Origin: Pannonibacter indicus | GTDB lineage: Bacteria; Pseudomonadota; Alphaproteobacteria; Rhizobiales; Stappiaceae | Assembly: GCF_001418225.1 (NCBI RefSeq) | Contig: NZ_LIPT01000001.1 | Location: forward strand, 558,001 to 622,000 | Direction: 5' to 3' | Length of the DNA: 64,000 nucleotides | Part shown: piece after piece, positions 1 to 8,562 of the stretch | Layout: each line of letters begins with the position of its first letter | How positions within the stretch are numbered: position 1 is the first letter of the stretch | Made by a program: the position numbers and the translations under genes | Notes under the pieces: model-generated | What the model was told of the DNA's origin: nothing | The model's database searches: none | The model's input: only the letters and a program-made list of their open reading frames with translations

Positions 1-7
1 CAAGACC

Positions 8-40
8 GGAGCGGGCCAAACGGCCCGCTCCTTTGGTTTT
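8..40 (+). terminator. Rho-independent terminator of a gene left of the window
   Basis: A perfect 10-bp stem (GGAGCGGGCC / GGCCCGCTCC) closes a 4-base loop and is followed by TTTGGTTTT. The T-rich side lies to the right, so it would end a plus-strand transcript entering from the left edge. The stem could also work weakly on the other strand. Confidence 0.7.
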
Positions 41-101
41 CAGGGTGAAAAAGCTGCAAACTCTCTCCGCCTTCGTGCCGTACCCACGCCCCCTCCTTGT
101 T

Positions 102-246
102 CGTCCTGCCATGACTTGACCATGGCATCCATTCCCTGACCTCGCAAACAGGGACAAACAAAAGAAAATACAGATGGTTACGGGTCATCCACGCAGCCAT
201 GACAGGCAACGGCGTGGATGCCATGGTCAAGCCATGGCAGGACGGA
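102..246. repeat. Dispersed dyad element, copy 1 (30-bp inverted arms)
   Basis: Two arms of about 30 bp (102-131 and 215-243) are inverted copies of each other with one mismatch. Each arm carries CCATGNCTTGACCATGG followed by GCATCCA. The arms enclose about 80 bp of unrelated DNA. The same arms flank a similar-sized core at 19279-19428. The rest of 41-341 holds no gene that I can support. The element looks like a REP/MITE-type non-coding repeat. Confidence 0.75.
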
Positions 247-341
247 GAGAGATGGAGAGCCGCAAGCGTGAAGGCCGCTCACAACAAAAAAGGCAGGCCG
301 GGCGCCTGCCCTTTTCAACTTGAGGACACAGAATCTGGCCC

Positions 342-1619
342 TCACCCGATCCTGTCCTTGAACTTGTAGTAAGCCCCGACGAGCGGCAGGAACCAGGGCT
401 GGCCGAGATGGCCGGGGATGGCGGGCCAGGGGAGGCTGGCCCAGGGGTTGGTGCGGGCGCGGCCGAGGATCTGGTCCGCGATGATCTCGCCCATGTGGGT
501 GGCGATCTGCGCGCCGTGGCCGGAATAGCCCATGGAGAAATATACGCCATCCGCCTCGCCGGCGCGGGGGAAGCGGTCCTTGGTCATGTCGACGAGGCCG
601 CCCCAGCAGTAGTCCACCTCGACATCCCCCAGCTGCGGGAAGATGCTCTTGAGCGCGTCCTTGAGGATGCGGCCGCTCTTTTCGTCCGAGGTCTGGTTGG
701 AGGTAGCGGAAAAGCGGGCCCGGCCGCCGAAGATCAGGCGGTTGTCGGGTGCCAGGCGGAAGTAGTTGCCCACATTCAGCGAGGTGACGCAGGTGCGGTT
801 GCCCGGCATCACCGACAGCACTTCCGTGTCCGTCAGCGGGCGGGTGGCCAGCAGGAAACTGCCGACGGGCACGATACGGCGGCGGAAGAAGCCGAAGGTC
901 TTGGGCGTATAGGCACCGGTCGCCAGCACCACCTTGGCGGCCCGCACAATGCCTTTCGGCGTTTCCAGCTCGTGGCCGGCAGCCGTCTGGCGGCGGCCGG
1001 TGACAGGCGTGTTCTCGTGTATTTCCGCCCCATGCCGGGCGGCCGCTTCCGCAAGGCCCACGACAAAGCGGCCCATGTGCATCATGGCGCTCTTCTTCTG
1101 CAGCATGGCGCCATGGAAGATGTCCGAGCCGATCTCTCCGGCGAGTTCTGCCTTGGTAAGCATTGCCGTATCGGGGTCAACCGTGCGGTTGATGGCTTCG
1201 AGGTTACGGGCCAGCCCCTCGTAATGCTGCGGCTTGGAGGCAAGTTTCAGCTTGCCTGCGCGGCGGAAATTGCAGTTGATGCCCTCTTCCGCAATGATGC
1301 GCTCGATGGTTTCGATGCCATCGTCAAAGGCCTTGTACATGGCCTTGGCGGTTTCCACGCCATAGGTGGAAATCGCGCCGGTGAAACTGTGGGCCACCCC
1401 GTTGTTGAGGTGGCCGCCATTGCGGCCCGAAGCTCCGAAGCCCACCGTTGCCGCCTCCAGCACGATGACCCGGCGGCCCTCCATGGCCAGACGGCGTGCC
1501 GCGCCGAGGCCGGTAAACCCGGCCCCGATCACCGCAACATCATAGAGGCCCGAAGGGGCGGCCGTGGCGCCGCCGGTGAAGGCGGGCGCCGTATCCTGCC
1601 AGTAGGATGCAAATTTCAT
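342..1619 (-). CDS. FAD-dependent amine/amino-acid oxidoreductase (DAO family, PuuB-like)
   Basis: This 425-residue flavoprotein of the D-amino-acid-oxidase fold has a dinucleotide-binding motif GAGFTG at residues 32-37 and the ASGRNGGH stretch typical of gamma-glutamylputrescine oxidase/OrdL-like enzymes. It also has the C-terminal FSMGYSGHGAQIATHMG segment that closes over FAD. Relatives oxidise a C-N bond of a secondary or primary amine, giving an aldehyde or oxo acid plus amine. No signal peptide is visible, so it is cytoplasmic. It lies 39 bp downstream of the HAD hydrolase gene on the same strand and is probably co-transcribed with it. No gamma-glutamylpolyamine synthetase (PuuA) is in the window, so calling it puuB would go too far. 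Confidence 0.85.
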   Translation of the reverse strand: MKFASYWQDTAPAFTGGATAAPSGLYDVAVIGAGFTGLGAARRLAMEGRRVIVLEAATVGFGASGRNGGHLNNGVAHSFTGAISTYGVETAKAMYKAFDDGIETIERIIAEEGINCNFRRAGKLKLASKPQHYEGLARNLEAINRTVDPDTAMLTKAELAGEIGSDIFHGAMLQKKSAMMHMGRFVVGLAEAAARHGAEIHENTPVTGRRQTAAGHELETPKGIVRAAKVVLATGAYTPKTFGFFRRRIVPVGSFLLATRPLTDTEVLSVMPGNRTCVTSLNVGNYFRLAPDNRLIFGGRARFSATSNQTSDEKSGRILKDALKSIFPQLGDVEVDYCWGGLVDMTKDRFPRAGEADGVYFSMGYSGHGAQIATHMGEIIADQILGRARTNPWASLPWPAIPGHLGQPWFLPLVGAYYKFKDRIG

Positions 1620-1658
1620 GGGTCAGCTCCCGGAGCTTGCGCGGATCACAGCCGGATT

Positions 1659-2324
1659 TCAGATGCCGAACACGCCCGGCAGGCCGGAAATGTCCTTGAT
1701 CTCGGTGTATTCGTAGAAGGGGTTGGCCGGCTCGTGCTGGCGGTTGACCCAGACCTTGGACTTGATGCCCAGATCATAGGCGGTCATCAGGTCATAGCGG
1801 AAGGAGGACGACACATGGGTGATGTCCTCAGGGCCGCAGCCCAGCACATCGAACATATACTCAAAGCCGTTCATCTGCGGCTTGTAGCTGCCAGCATCTT
1901 CTGCCGTGATCACCTTGTGGAAGGGCGCGCCAAGCTTCTCCACGTTGGACATGATCTGACTGTTCATGGCGTTGGAGAGGATGACCAGCGGAATTTCCCT
2001 GGCCACCTTTGCAAGGCCCTCCGGCACATCCGGATGCGGGCCCCAGGTCGGCACTTCATTATAGATGCGCAAGGCATCTTCCTCACGGAAGATCACGCCA
2101 TTGCGCTTGCAGGTGCGTTTGAGGGAGTTGTGCACCACATCCGCATAGGGCTTCCAGGCGCCCAGCACCTCATCCAGCCGGTAGGCCGAGAAGTCACGGA
2201 TGAATACGTTCATCTTCGCTTCGTCGAGCATTTCGCCATAGATACGGCGCGCCGCACCGGCCATGTCGAAGTTGATCAGCGTGCCGTAGCAGTCGAAGGT
2301 CACGAATTTCGGGCGGAAGGTCAT
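1659..2324 (-). CDS. Type II haloacid-dehalogenase-like hydrolase (HAD)
   Basis: This is a 221-residue HAD-fold hydrolase from the ATG at 2324, chosen because GGGGA lies about 6 bases upstream; an open frame extends 17 codons further without a ribosome site. The nucleophile motif is FDCYGTL (Asp11). The residue two after Asp is Tyr, as in L-2-haloacid dehalogenases, rather than the Asp general acid of HAD phosphatases. Motif II is LSNAMNS, the motif III lysine lies in SYKP, and the last motif reads VSSSFRYD where dehalogenases have VSSNxxD. The loss of that Asn argues against true dehalogenase activity. It leads the flavoprotein gene at 342-1619. The real substrate is unknown. Confidence 0.82.
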   Translation of the reverse strand: MTFRPKFVTFDCYGTLINFDMAGAARRIYGEMLDEAKMNVFIRDFSAYRLDEVLGAWKPYADVVHNSLKRTCKRNGVIFREEDALRIYNEVPTWGPHPDVPEGLAKVAREIPLVILSNAMNSQIMSNVEKLGAPFHKVITAEDAGSYKPQMNGFEYMFDVLGCGPEDITHVSSSFRYDLMTAYDLGIKSKVWVNRQHEPANPFYEYTEIKDISGLPGVFGI

Positions 2325-2662
2325 TTGGGTCCCCGTGCTGAAAGTGCCGGAAGGAAGAAGGCCGAGGCAGGTCATTGCTTGCCTGCGGACCTATCCTAGA
2401 CAGCCGGCAAAAAAGCCCCCGCCGCTTTCGCGCCGTCCCAAAGCACATTCCGCCGTATCACATGGGCTCCACGGCACCTTATTGCGCAATGGCCTCCAGC
2501 CTCCCCTGTCAGCCTCCCTCACGCCCGGCCTCCGTGGCAGATCATGCTTAGAACGCCCCGGCGAACAGCGGAAGATACCGCCAGCACGGAGCCCAAGGGC
2601 CGTAAGTTTGCCCGGGCGGGGCATAGGCTGAGAACATCACCAGTCTTCCAGCGCAGGTTCAC
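2325..2662. other. Divergent intergenic region, HAD/flavoprotein versus GNAT operon
   Basis: These 338 bp separate two divergent transcription units, so they must hold both promoters. I see no convincing ORF or hairpin. GGCAAAAAAGCC at 2406-2417 resembles the GGCAGAAAATGCC box found elsewhere in this island but has a shorter spacer, so it is only a weak operator candidate. Confidence 0.4.
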
Positions 2663-3520
2663 ATGCTGACCGATGACACACTGACCATCCGGCCGATGGA
2701 ACCGGAACACCTTGCCGGGGCGCTACGCCTGTCGCAGGCCGAAAAGTGGCCACACCGGGCGGAGGACTGGAGCCTCTTCCACAGCCTGTCAAAAGGCACC
2801 GTGGCCATTGAAAATGGCGAGGTCACCGCCACCGCGCTGACGACCCCCTTCGGTGACGTGGCGACCATCAACATGATCATCGTTGACGGGCGCATGCGCG
2901 GTCGCGGCCTTGGCCGCAAGATGATGACCAGCGTCATGAGCCTGATCCAGCCGAAGCAATGGCGGCTGGTGGCAACGAAGGACGGCTTGCCGCTTTATGA
3001 AAAGCTGGGCTTTCGTGCGGTGGGCGAAATCTTCCAGCATCAGGGCATCGCCCAGGCACCGGAACAGGTACCAGCCCTTGCCGCAGAAGACGCTGACGGG
3101 CTGCATCTGGCAGGCCCTGAGGATGCACCCGTTCTGGCGCAGCTCGACAAGGCCGCCACTGGAATGGACCGGGCAGCGCTGATCGGCGCGCTGTTCCGGC
3201 TCGGCGAGATCCTCACCATCCGCGAGAACGGACAGATCACCGCCTATGCCGCCCTGCGCCCCTTCGGGCGCGGCGAGGTGGCAGGCCCCGTCATCGCGCG
3301 CGATGCGGATCAGGCGCGGCTGCTGTTGTCCCATATCCTGAAGGAATGCAAAGGCCGCTTCCTGCGGGTGGATACGGGCACCGAGACCGGCCTTGCCCCC
3401 TGGCTGGCAAAGCATGGCCTGGCCCATGCGGGCGGCGGCATCCCCATGCGCCTTGGCGCCACCAGCGAAGCTGCCGGCCCGGTTCAAACCTTTGCCCTCG
3501 CCGCACAGGCGCTCGGCTGA
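2663..3520 (+). CDS. GNAT family N-acetyltransferase (paralog A)
   Basis: This 285-residue protein has an N-terminal GNAT domain (about residues 5-130) with the acetyl-CoA loop RGRGLG at residues 79-84, followed by KDGLPLYEKLGFRAVG, the usual end of the fold. The C-terminal half (about 140-285) looks like a second, degenerate acyltransferase-like domain. It shares WPHRxxDW near the N-terminus with the GNAT at 14277-15140, so the two are paralogs at opposite ends of the island. It probably acetylates an amine produced or used by the neighbouring aminotransferase, but the substrate is not known. It is the first gene of an operon with the aminotransferase (48-bp gap) and the reductase. Confidence 0.8.
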   Translation: MLTDDTLTIRPMEPEHLAGALRLSQAEKWPHRAEDWSLFHSLSKGTVAIENGEVTATALTTPFGDVATINMIIVDGRMRGRGLGRKMMTSVMSLIQPKQWRLVATKDGLPLYEKLGFRAVGEIFQHQGIAQAPEQVPALAAEDADGLHLAGPEDAPVLAQLDKAATGMDRAALIGALFRLGEILTIRENGQITAYAALRPFGRGEVAGPVIARDADQARLLLSHILKECKGRFLRVDTGTETGLAPWLAKHGLAHAGGGIPMRLGATSEAAGPVQTFALAAQALG

Positions 3521-3568
3521 ACGAATGATCCGGCGGCCGCAGAGCCCGCCGGAAAGAAAGGACGTCCC

Positions 3569-4945
3569 ATGCTTGCCAACTCGCTGGTCGAACTCGACCG
3601 TGCCCATCTCATCCATCCGGTTGCCAGCTGGCGCGGCCACGAGGCCGCCGGTGTCCGCGTGCTGAAATCAGCCAAGGGCGCCACGGTGACCGACGCCAGC
3701 GGCCGCACCCTGCTGGATGGCTTTGCCGGCCTGTGGTGCGTCAATGCCGGTTACGGGCATGAAAGCATCATCGAGGCCGCCACGAAGCAGCTGCGCGAGC
3801 TGCCCTATGCCACCGGCTATTTCGGCCTCGGCTCGGAACCGGCAATCCGCCTTGCCTCCCGCCTTGCCGAACATGCGCCGGGCGATCTCAGCCACGTCTA
3901 CTTCACGCTCGGCGGTTCGGATGCGGTGGACACAACGGTGCGCTTCGTGCGCTATTACTGGCAGGCCAAGGGCCAGCCGCAGAAAGAGCATTTCATCTCC
4001 GTCGAGCAGGGCTACCACGGCTCCACCACCGTTGGCTCCGGCCTCACCGCCCTGCCCGCCTTCCACGCCGGTTTCGGCGTGCCCTACACCTGGCAGCACA
4101 AGATTCCCTCGCACTACAGCTACCGCAACCCGGTAGGTGACGGCGCAGAGGCGATCATTGCTGCCTCTCTGGCAGCCCTGAAGGCCAAGGTCGCGGAACT
4201 GGGCGGCGCAGAGAAGGTTGCGGCCTTCTATCTGGAGCCGATTCAGGGCTCTGGCGGCGTCATCGTGCCGCCGAAGGGCTGGGTCAAGGCCATGCGCGAC
4301 ACCTGCAAGGACATGGGCATTCTGTTCATCGCCGACGAGGTGATCACCGGTTTCGGCCGCACCGGCCCGATTTTCGCCTGCCTTGAGGAAGGCATAGTGC
4401 CGGACATGATGACCACCGCCAAGGGCCTCACCTCTGGCTATGTGCCGATGGGGGCGGTGTTCCTGTCGGACCACATGTATCAGGTGATGGCGGATGCCGC
4501 AGGCGCTGCCGCCATCGGCCACGGCTTCACCTATTCCGCCCATCCGGTCAGCGCGGCTGTCGGCCTTGCGGTGCTGGATCTTTACGAAAACGGCCTGTTC
4601 GACAACGGCGTAAAGATGGGCCATCTGCTGCAGCAGGGCCTTGCCTCTCTCGCAGACCACCCGCTGGTGGGTGAGGTGCGCGGGCGCGGCATGCTGGCGG
4701 CGGTGGAACTCGTCACCGACAAGGCGAAGAAGGCGCCGCTCCCCGCTGCCGCCAAGCCCGCCACCCGCATCTTTGACCGGGCCTGGGAAAACGGTCTCGT
4801 CATCCGCGCCTTTGCGCAAGGCGTGCTTGGCTATGCCCCGCCGCTGTGCTGCACGGAAGACGAGATTGCCCAGATCGTCGAGCGTACCAGGCTCACGCTG
4901 GACCAGACACTGTCGGACCCGGACGTCCGCGCGGCGATGGCCTGA
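3569..4945 (+). CDS. Class III PLP-dependent aminotransferase (polyamine/omega-amino acid:pyruvate type)
   Basis: This 458-residue, full-length class III aminotransferase has GLWCVNAGYGHE near the N-terminus (shared with SpuC-type putrescine/polyamine:pyruvate aminotransferases), the FIADEVITGFGRTG segment with cofactor Asp256, and the PLP lysine in TTAKGLTSGY (Lys285). It would move an amino group from a terminal amine or omega-amino acid to pyruvate or another 2-oxo acid. AAAGAAAGGA precedes the ATG. The gene is followed after only 4 bp by a 2-hydroxyacid reductase, which could reduce an oxo acid product. The exact donor cannot be read from sequence. Confidence 0.88.
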   Translation: MLANSLVELDRAHLIHPVASWRGHEAAGVRVLKSAKGATVTDASGRTLLDGFAGLWCVNAGYGHESIIEAATKQLRELPYATGYFGLGSEPAIRLASRLAEHAPGDLSHVYFTLGGSDAVDTTVRFVRYYWQAKGQPQKEHFISVEQGYHGSTTVGSGLTALPAFHAGFGVPYTWQHKIPSHYSYRNPVGDGAEAIIAASLAALKAKVAELGGAEKVAAFYLEPIQGSGGVIVPPKGWVKAMRDTCKDMGILFIADEVITGFGRTGPIFACLEEGIVPDMMTTAKGLTSGYVPMGAVFLSDHMYQVMADAAGAAAIGHGFTYSAHPVSAAVGLAVLDLYENGLFDNGVKMGHLLQQGLASLADHPLVGEVRGRGMLAAVELVTDKAKKAPLPAAAKPATRIFDRAWENGLVIRAFAQGVLGYAPPLCCTEDEIAQIVERTRLTLDQTLSDPDVRAAMA

Positions 4946-4949
4946 CCCG

Positions 4950-5864
4950 GTGGCGGTCCTCTACACCTCAGAGGCAAGGCGCGGCGAGATATTCGCCGCG
5001 CATTTTGCCGCCGAATTGCCCGCCCTGCCCTTCCACCGCGACAAAGCCCCCGATCCGGCGGCGGTGGAATATCTCGTAGCCTGGACGGTACCGCAGGATG
5101 TTGGCACCCTTTACCCCAATCTCAAGCTGCTGTTTTCGGTAGGCGCTGGCGTCGACCAGCTGAACCTTGCCGGCCTGCCGCCGCAGGTGGGCGTGGTGCG
5201 CATGCTGGAGCCCGGCCTTGCCGAGCAGATGAAGGAATATGTGACGCTCGCCGTCCTTGGCCTGCACCGGGACCTGCCGCGCTACATCAGCCAGAAATCC
5301 GCCGGCCTCTGGCAAGCGGGACGCAACGTCCCGGCACGAGAGCGGCGGTTGGGCGTCATGGGCCTTGGCCAGCTGGGCAAGGCAGTGCTGGAAGCCCTTG
5401 CCCCTTTCGGCTTTCCGCTGGCCGGGTGGAGCCGCAGTCCGCAGGATATTCCGGGCGTCGAGACCTTTACGGATCTCCCTGCCTTTCTCGCCCGCACGGA
5501 TATTCTCATCTGCCTGCTGCCGCTGACGGCGGAGACAACGGGCCTGCTGAATGCGGAGCTTTTCGCCCAGCTGCCGCATGGTGCGGCGCTGGTTCATGCC
5601 GGGCGCGGGCGCCAACTGGATCACGATGCCCTGCTGCGGGCCCTTGAGAATGGCCAGCTCTCCAGCGCCTGGCTGGACGTAACAGACCCCGAGCCGCTGC
5701 CACCGGATCATCCCTTCTGGCAGCATCAGCAGATTGTGCTGACACCGCATGTGGCCTGCCAGACGCGGGCGGATGATGGTGCAAGGCACGTCATTGCCGG
5801 AATACGTGCGCATCAGGCGGGATTACCGGTGCCGGGACTGATCGACCGCGCCAGAGGTTACTGA
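4950..5864 (+). CDS. 2-hydroxyacid dehydrogenase, GhrA-like glyoxylate/hydroxypyruvate reductase
   Basis: The protein is 304 residues from the GTG at 4950; the open frame begins about 300 bp earlier inside the aminotransferase, but homology starts at VAVLYTSEARRGEIF. It has the Rossmann motif GLGQLG and the catalytic triad of D-2-hydroxyacid dehydrogenases: Arg219 in HAGRGRQL, Glu248 in DPEPLP and His267 in LTPHVA. It uses NAD(P)H to reduce glyoxylate, hydroxypyruvate or a related oxo acid. It is translationally close to the aminotransferase and probably clears or interconverts an oxo acid from the same pathway. Confidence 0.85.
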   Translation: MAVLYTSEARRGEIFAAHFAAELPALPFHRDKAPDPAAVEYLVAWTVPQDVGTLYPNLKLLFSVGAGVDQLNLAGLPPQVGVVRMLEPGLAEQMKEYVTLAVLGLHRDLPRYISQKSAGLWQAGRNVPARERRLGVMGLGQLGKAVLEALAPFGFPLAGWSRSPQDIPGVETFTDLPAFLARTDILICLLPLTAETTGLLNAELFAQLPHGAALVHAGRGRQLDHDALLRALENGQLSSAWLDVTDPEPLPPDHPFWQHQQIVLTPHVACQTRADDGARHVIAGIRAHQAGLPVPGLIDRARGY

Positions 5865-6026
5865 AGCTCCATGCGCGGCAAATGCCATAAAACAGCAGAT
5901 TGTGCCGAAGCGCGATTGGATTCGGAGCATATGCCGCGCAAAAGACCCGCAAACTGATCTGCAGAAATCAAGGCAAAGCATACAAAATGCGAGCCAAGCC
6001 TGCAAAACAGACCGGGCCAAAAAACT

Positions 6027-6041
6027 GGCAGAAAATGCCGG
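6027..6041. promoter_or_regulatory. Putative AsnC/Lrp operator GGCAGAAAATGCC
   Basis: GGCA and TGCC half-sites flank a GAAAA spacer 49 bp before the second HAD gene. The same core occurs twice in the lrp/dadA divergent region (12748-12760 and 12847-12859). A related dyad, GGCAAATGCC, lies at 5877-5886. The short dyad with an A-rich centre suits an AsnC/Lrp-family protein. The assignment to the local regulator is inference. Confidence 0.5.
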
Positions 6042-6089
6042 AAACCAACCAGAGGACGCCGCAGCTTCTGCGGCAACACAGGACTCAGA

Positions 6090-6806
6090 ATGACGGCACA
6101 GCCTCTCGCTTCGTTCCGCTATATGACATTTGATGTCGTCGGGACGCTCATCGACTTTGAAGGCGGCTTAATCTCCGCCCTGTCGCAGATTGCGGCAGAT
6201 CAGGGTGTCAGCCTCGACGGAGAGGAGGCTCTCACCCACTACCGCGCTGCCCGCTACATGCCGGAAGCGCTGCGCTTTCCCGATGATCTCGCCCGTGTCT
6301 ACACGGTCATCGCACCCAAGCTCGGACTGGACCCGGATCCGGCACACGGCGAAAAGCTGAGGGCGGCCGTTGCAGACTGGCAGCCCTTTGCCGACAGCGT
6401 CGCGGCGCTTGCGGAACTCAAGAAGAAGTACCGCCTGATCGCCATGACCAATGCGCAGCGGTGGGCCTTCGAGCATTTCAACGAAAAGCTCGGCTATCCC
6501 TTCCATGCGGCTTTCACCACCGATGACACGGGAACGGAGAAGCCGGATCCGGCCTTCTTCGAGCAGGTCTTCCGCTTTGTGGAGCAGGAAGGCGCGGACA
6601 AGAACGCGATCCTGCACGTGGCCCAGAGCCAGTATCACGATATCGGCGTCTCCCGCAGCCTTGGCATGACCAACTGCTGGATCGAGCGCAGGCACGCCCA
6701 GCCGGGATACGGCGGCACCATCGAGCCCGCGCAGTTCACGAAGCCCGATTACCACTTCACCTCCATGGCCGGGCTCGCCGCAGCCGTGGAGGCCGGACCC
6801 TCCTGA
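6090..6806 (+). CDS. Type II haloacid-dehalogenase-like hydrolase (HAD), second copy
   Basis: This 238-residue HAD-fold protein has nucleophile motif FDVVGTL (Asp15), motif II AMTNAQRW, the motif III lysine in TEKPDPAFF, and the late motif HVAQSQYHDIG. Like the first HAD it lacks the Asp+2 general acid of phosphatases. It also lacks the Asn of the dehalogenase SSN motif, where it reads AQSQYHD. It is clearly diverged from the 1659-2324 protein and is not a recent duplicate. It is the first gene of a plus-strand unit continuing into the ABC importer, behind an operator-like GGCAGAAAATGCC box. The substrate is unknown; simple 2-haloacid dehalogenation is unlikely. Confidence 0.82.
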   Translation: MTAQPLASFRYMTFDVVGTLIDFEGGLISALSQIAADQGVSLDGEEALTHYRAARYMPEALRFPDDLARVYTVIAPKLGLDPDPAHGEKLRAAVADWQPFADSVAALAELKKKYRLIAMTNAQRWAFEHFNEKLGYPFHAAFTTDDTGTEKPDPAFFEQVFRFVEQEGADKNAILHVAQSQYHDIGVSRSLGMTNCWIERRHAQPGYGGTIEPAQFTKPDYHFTSMAGLAAAVEAGPS

Positions 6807-6874
6807 CAGCCGGCAGGCAGGTTCGCGGCAATAAAAACAACAAGCCGGGCATATCTACGACAAGGGGAACACTG

Positions 6875-8488
6875 ATGAGCAAATTCGAAATCAACAACTG
6901 GACCCGCAACGACGATGCGATGGTCGAGGACGCAATCCGCCGTGGCGCCAGCCGCCGCGACATCATGCGCATGTTCCTTGCCGGCGGCATCGGCCTTGCG
7001 GCCGGCGGCTCCATCTTTGCCCGCGCCACCTCGGCGCTCGCTGCAACCCCGGTCAAGGGCGGCCACTTCAAGGCTGCTGGCTGGTCCTCGTCCACCTCGG
7101 ACACGCTGGACCCGGCCAAGGCCTCGCTCTCGACCGACTATGTGCGCTGCTGCTCGCTCTACAACCGCCTCACCTTCCTCAACGATGGCGGCGCGCTGAG
7201 CATGGAACTGGCCGACAGCATCGAAAGCTCGGATGCCAAGGTCTGGATCGTCAAGCTGAAGTCCGGCGTCACCTTCCATGACGGCAAATCCCTCACCTCG
7301 GCCGACGTGGTGTTCTCGCTGATGCGCCACCTCGACAAGGAAACCGGCTCCAAGGTCAATGCCATCGCCAAGCAGATGCAGGAGATCAAGGCCGTTGATC
7401 CGCTGACCGTGGAAATCACGCTGGAAGCCCCCAACGCCGACCTTCCGACCATCCTGGCCATGCACCACTTCATGATCGTGCAGGACGGCACCACCGACTT
7501 CAGCAAGGGCATCGGCACCGGCGCCTTCAAACTGGAAAGCTTCGAACCGGGCGTGCGCTCGCTGATGAGCCGCAACGAAAACTACTTCAAGCCGGGCGGC
7601 CCCCATGTCGAGAGCTTCGAGTATTTCGCCATCCCAGACGAAATGGCTCGCGTCAGCGCCGTCATCTCCGGCGACATTCACCTCGGCGCTTCCATCAAAC
7701 CGCAGTCCATGCGCCTCCTCGAAAGCGCCAGCGGCGTTGATCTGGTGAAGTCCACCGCCGGTAACTACACCAACCTGAACTTCCGCATGGACATGGAACC
7801 GGGCAGCAAGTTCGACCTGATTGAGGGCGTGAAGTACCTGTTCGACCGCGAACTGATCCAGATGGCCGTGATGCGCGGCCTCGCCGAAGTCGCCAACGAC
7901 CAGCCAATTTCGCCGATGAACGCTTATCACAACGCCGACCTGAAGCCACGTGCCTTCGACCCGGAAAAGGCCAAGCATCACTTCGAGAAGGCAGGCCTTC
8001 TGGGCCAGACGATCCCGGTCGTTGCCTCCGATGCCGCAACCGCCTCCGTCGAAATGGCCACGGTGCTGCAGCAGGCTGGCAGCAAGATCGGCATGAACTT
8101 CGACATCCAGCGCGTGCCCTCCGATGGCTACTGGTCCAACTACTGGCTCAAGGCCCCGGTCCACTTCGGCAACATCAACCCGCGCCCGACGCCGGACATC
8201 CTGTTCTCGCTGCTCTATGCTTCCAACGCTCCCTGGAACGAGAGCCAGTACAAGTCGGAGAAGTTCGACAGCATGCTGGCCGAAGCCCGCGGCGAACTGA
8301 ACGACGAGAAGCGCAAGACGATCTACGGCGAAATGCAGGTGATGGTGGCCAACGAAGCAGGCACGGTCATCCCGGCTTACCTCTCCAACGTGGATGCCAA
8401 GCAGACCAAGCTGAAGGGCCTGGAGCCGAACCCGCTGGGCGGTCAGATGGGCTATGCCATGGCCGAATACGTCTGGCTCGAAGCCTGA
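6875..8488 (+). CDS. ABC transporter substrate-binding protein, family 5 (peptide/opine/nickel type)
   Basis: This 537-residue periplasmic binding protein carries SRRDIMRMFLAGGIGLAAGG at residues 29-48, a twin-arginine-type signal followed by a hydrophobic stretch and an AxA cleavage region near ATSALAATP. The body has family 5 signatures such as WIVKLKSGVTFHDGKSLTSADVVFS. It captures the substrate outside the inner membrane and passes it to the permeases encoded just downstream. AAGGGGA precedes the ATG. A strong hairpin between this gene and the permease probably keeps binding-protein mRNA more abundant than the rest. The ligand is likely a peptide-like or cationic amine compound, given the neighbours, but that is inference. 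Confidence 0.88.
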   Translation: MSKFEINNWTRNDDAMVEDAIRRGASRRDIMRMFLAGGIGLAAGGSIFARATSALAATPVKGGHFKAAGWSSSTSDTLDPAKASLSTDYVRCCSLYNRLTFLNDGGALSMELADSIESSDAKVWIVKLKSGVTFHDGKSLTSADVVFSLMRHLDKETGSKVNAIAKQMQEIKAVDPLTVEITLEAPNADLPTILAMHHFMIVQDGTTDFSKGIGTGAFKLESFEPGVRSLMSRNENYFKPGGPHVESFEYFAIPDEMARVSAVISGDIHLGASIKPQSMRLLESASGVDLVKSTAGNYTNLNFRMDMEPGSKFDLIEGVKYLFDRELIQMAVMRGLAEVANDQPISPMNAYHNADLKPRAFDPEKAKHHFEKAGLLGQTIPVVASDAATASVEMATVLQQAGSKIGMNFDIQRVPSDGYWSNYWLKAPVHFGNINPRPTPDILFSLLYASNAPWNESQYKSEKFDSMLAEARGELNDEKRKTIYGEMQVMVANEAGTVIPAYLSNVDAKQTKLKGLEPNPLGGQMGYAMAEYVWLEA

Positions 8489-8505
8489 CAGTCTGCCAGC
8501 ATCGA

Positions 8506-8530
8506 ACCGGAGGCGCTTGCCGCCTCCGGT
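8506..8530 (+). terminator. Intercistronic hairpin after the binding-protein gene
   Basis: A perfect 10-bp stem, ACCGGAGGCG / CGCCTCCGGT, with a 5-base loop and no following T run. It is likely an mRNA-stabilising or attenuating hairpin that raises binding protein over permease, rather than a full terminator. Confidence 0.6.
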
Positions 8531-8562
8531 CTCATCTTTCCCTATCTGCGGAGGCTGCCTGA

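Noticed and set aside
408-2399. 663-codon plus-strand open frame opposite the flavoprotein and HAD genes
   Set aside because: It has no domain, its composition is His/Gly/Ala-rich as expected for the antisense of a GC-rich gene, and it covers two clear genes.
342-5864. Canonical Puu (gamma-glutamyl putrescine) pathway
   Set aside because: Only PuuB-like and aminotransferase-like genes are present; the glutamyl synthetase, aldehyde dehydrogenase and hydrolase are absent.
1659-6806. Haloacid dehalogenase activity for the two HAD genes
   Set aside because: The Asn of the dehalogenase SSN motif is missing in both, and the context is amine metabolism.
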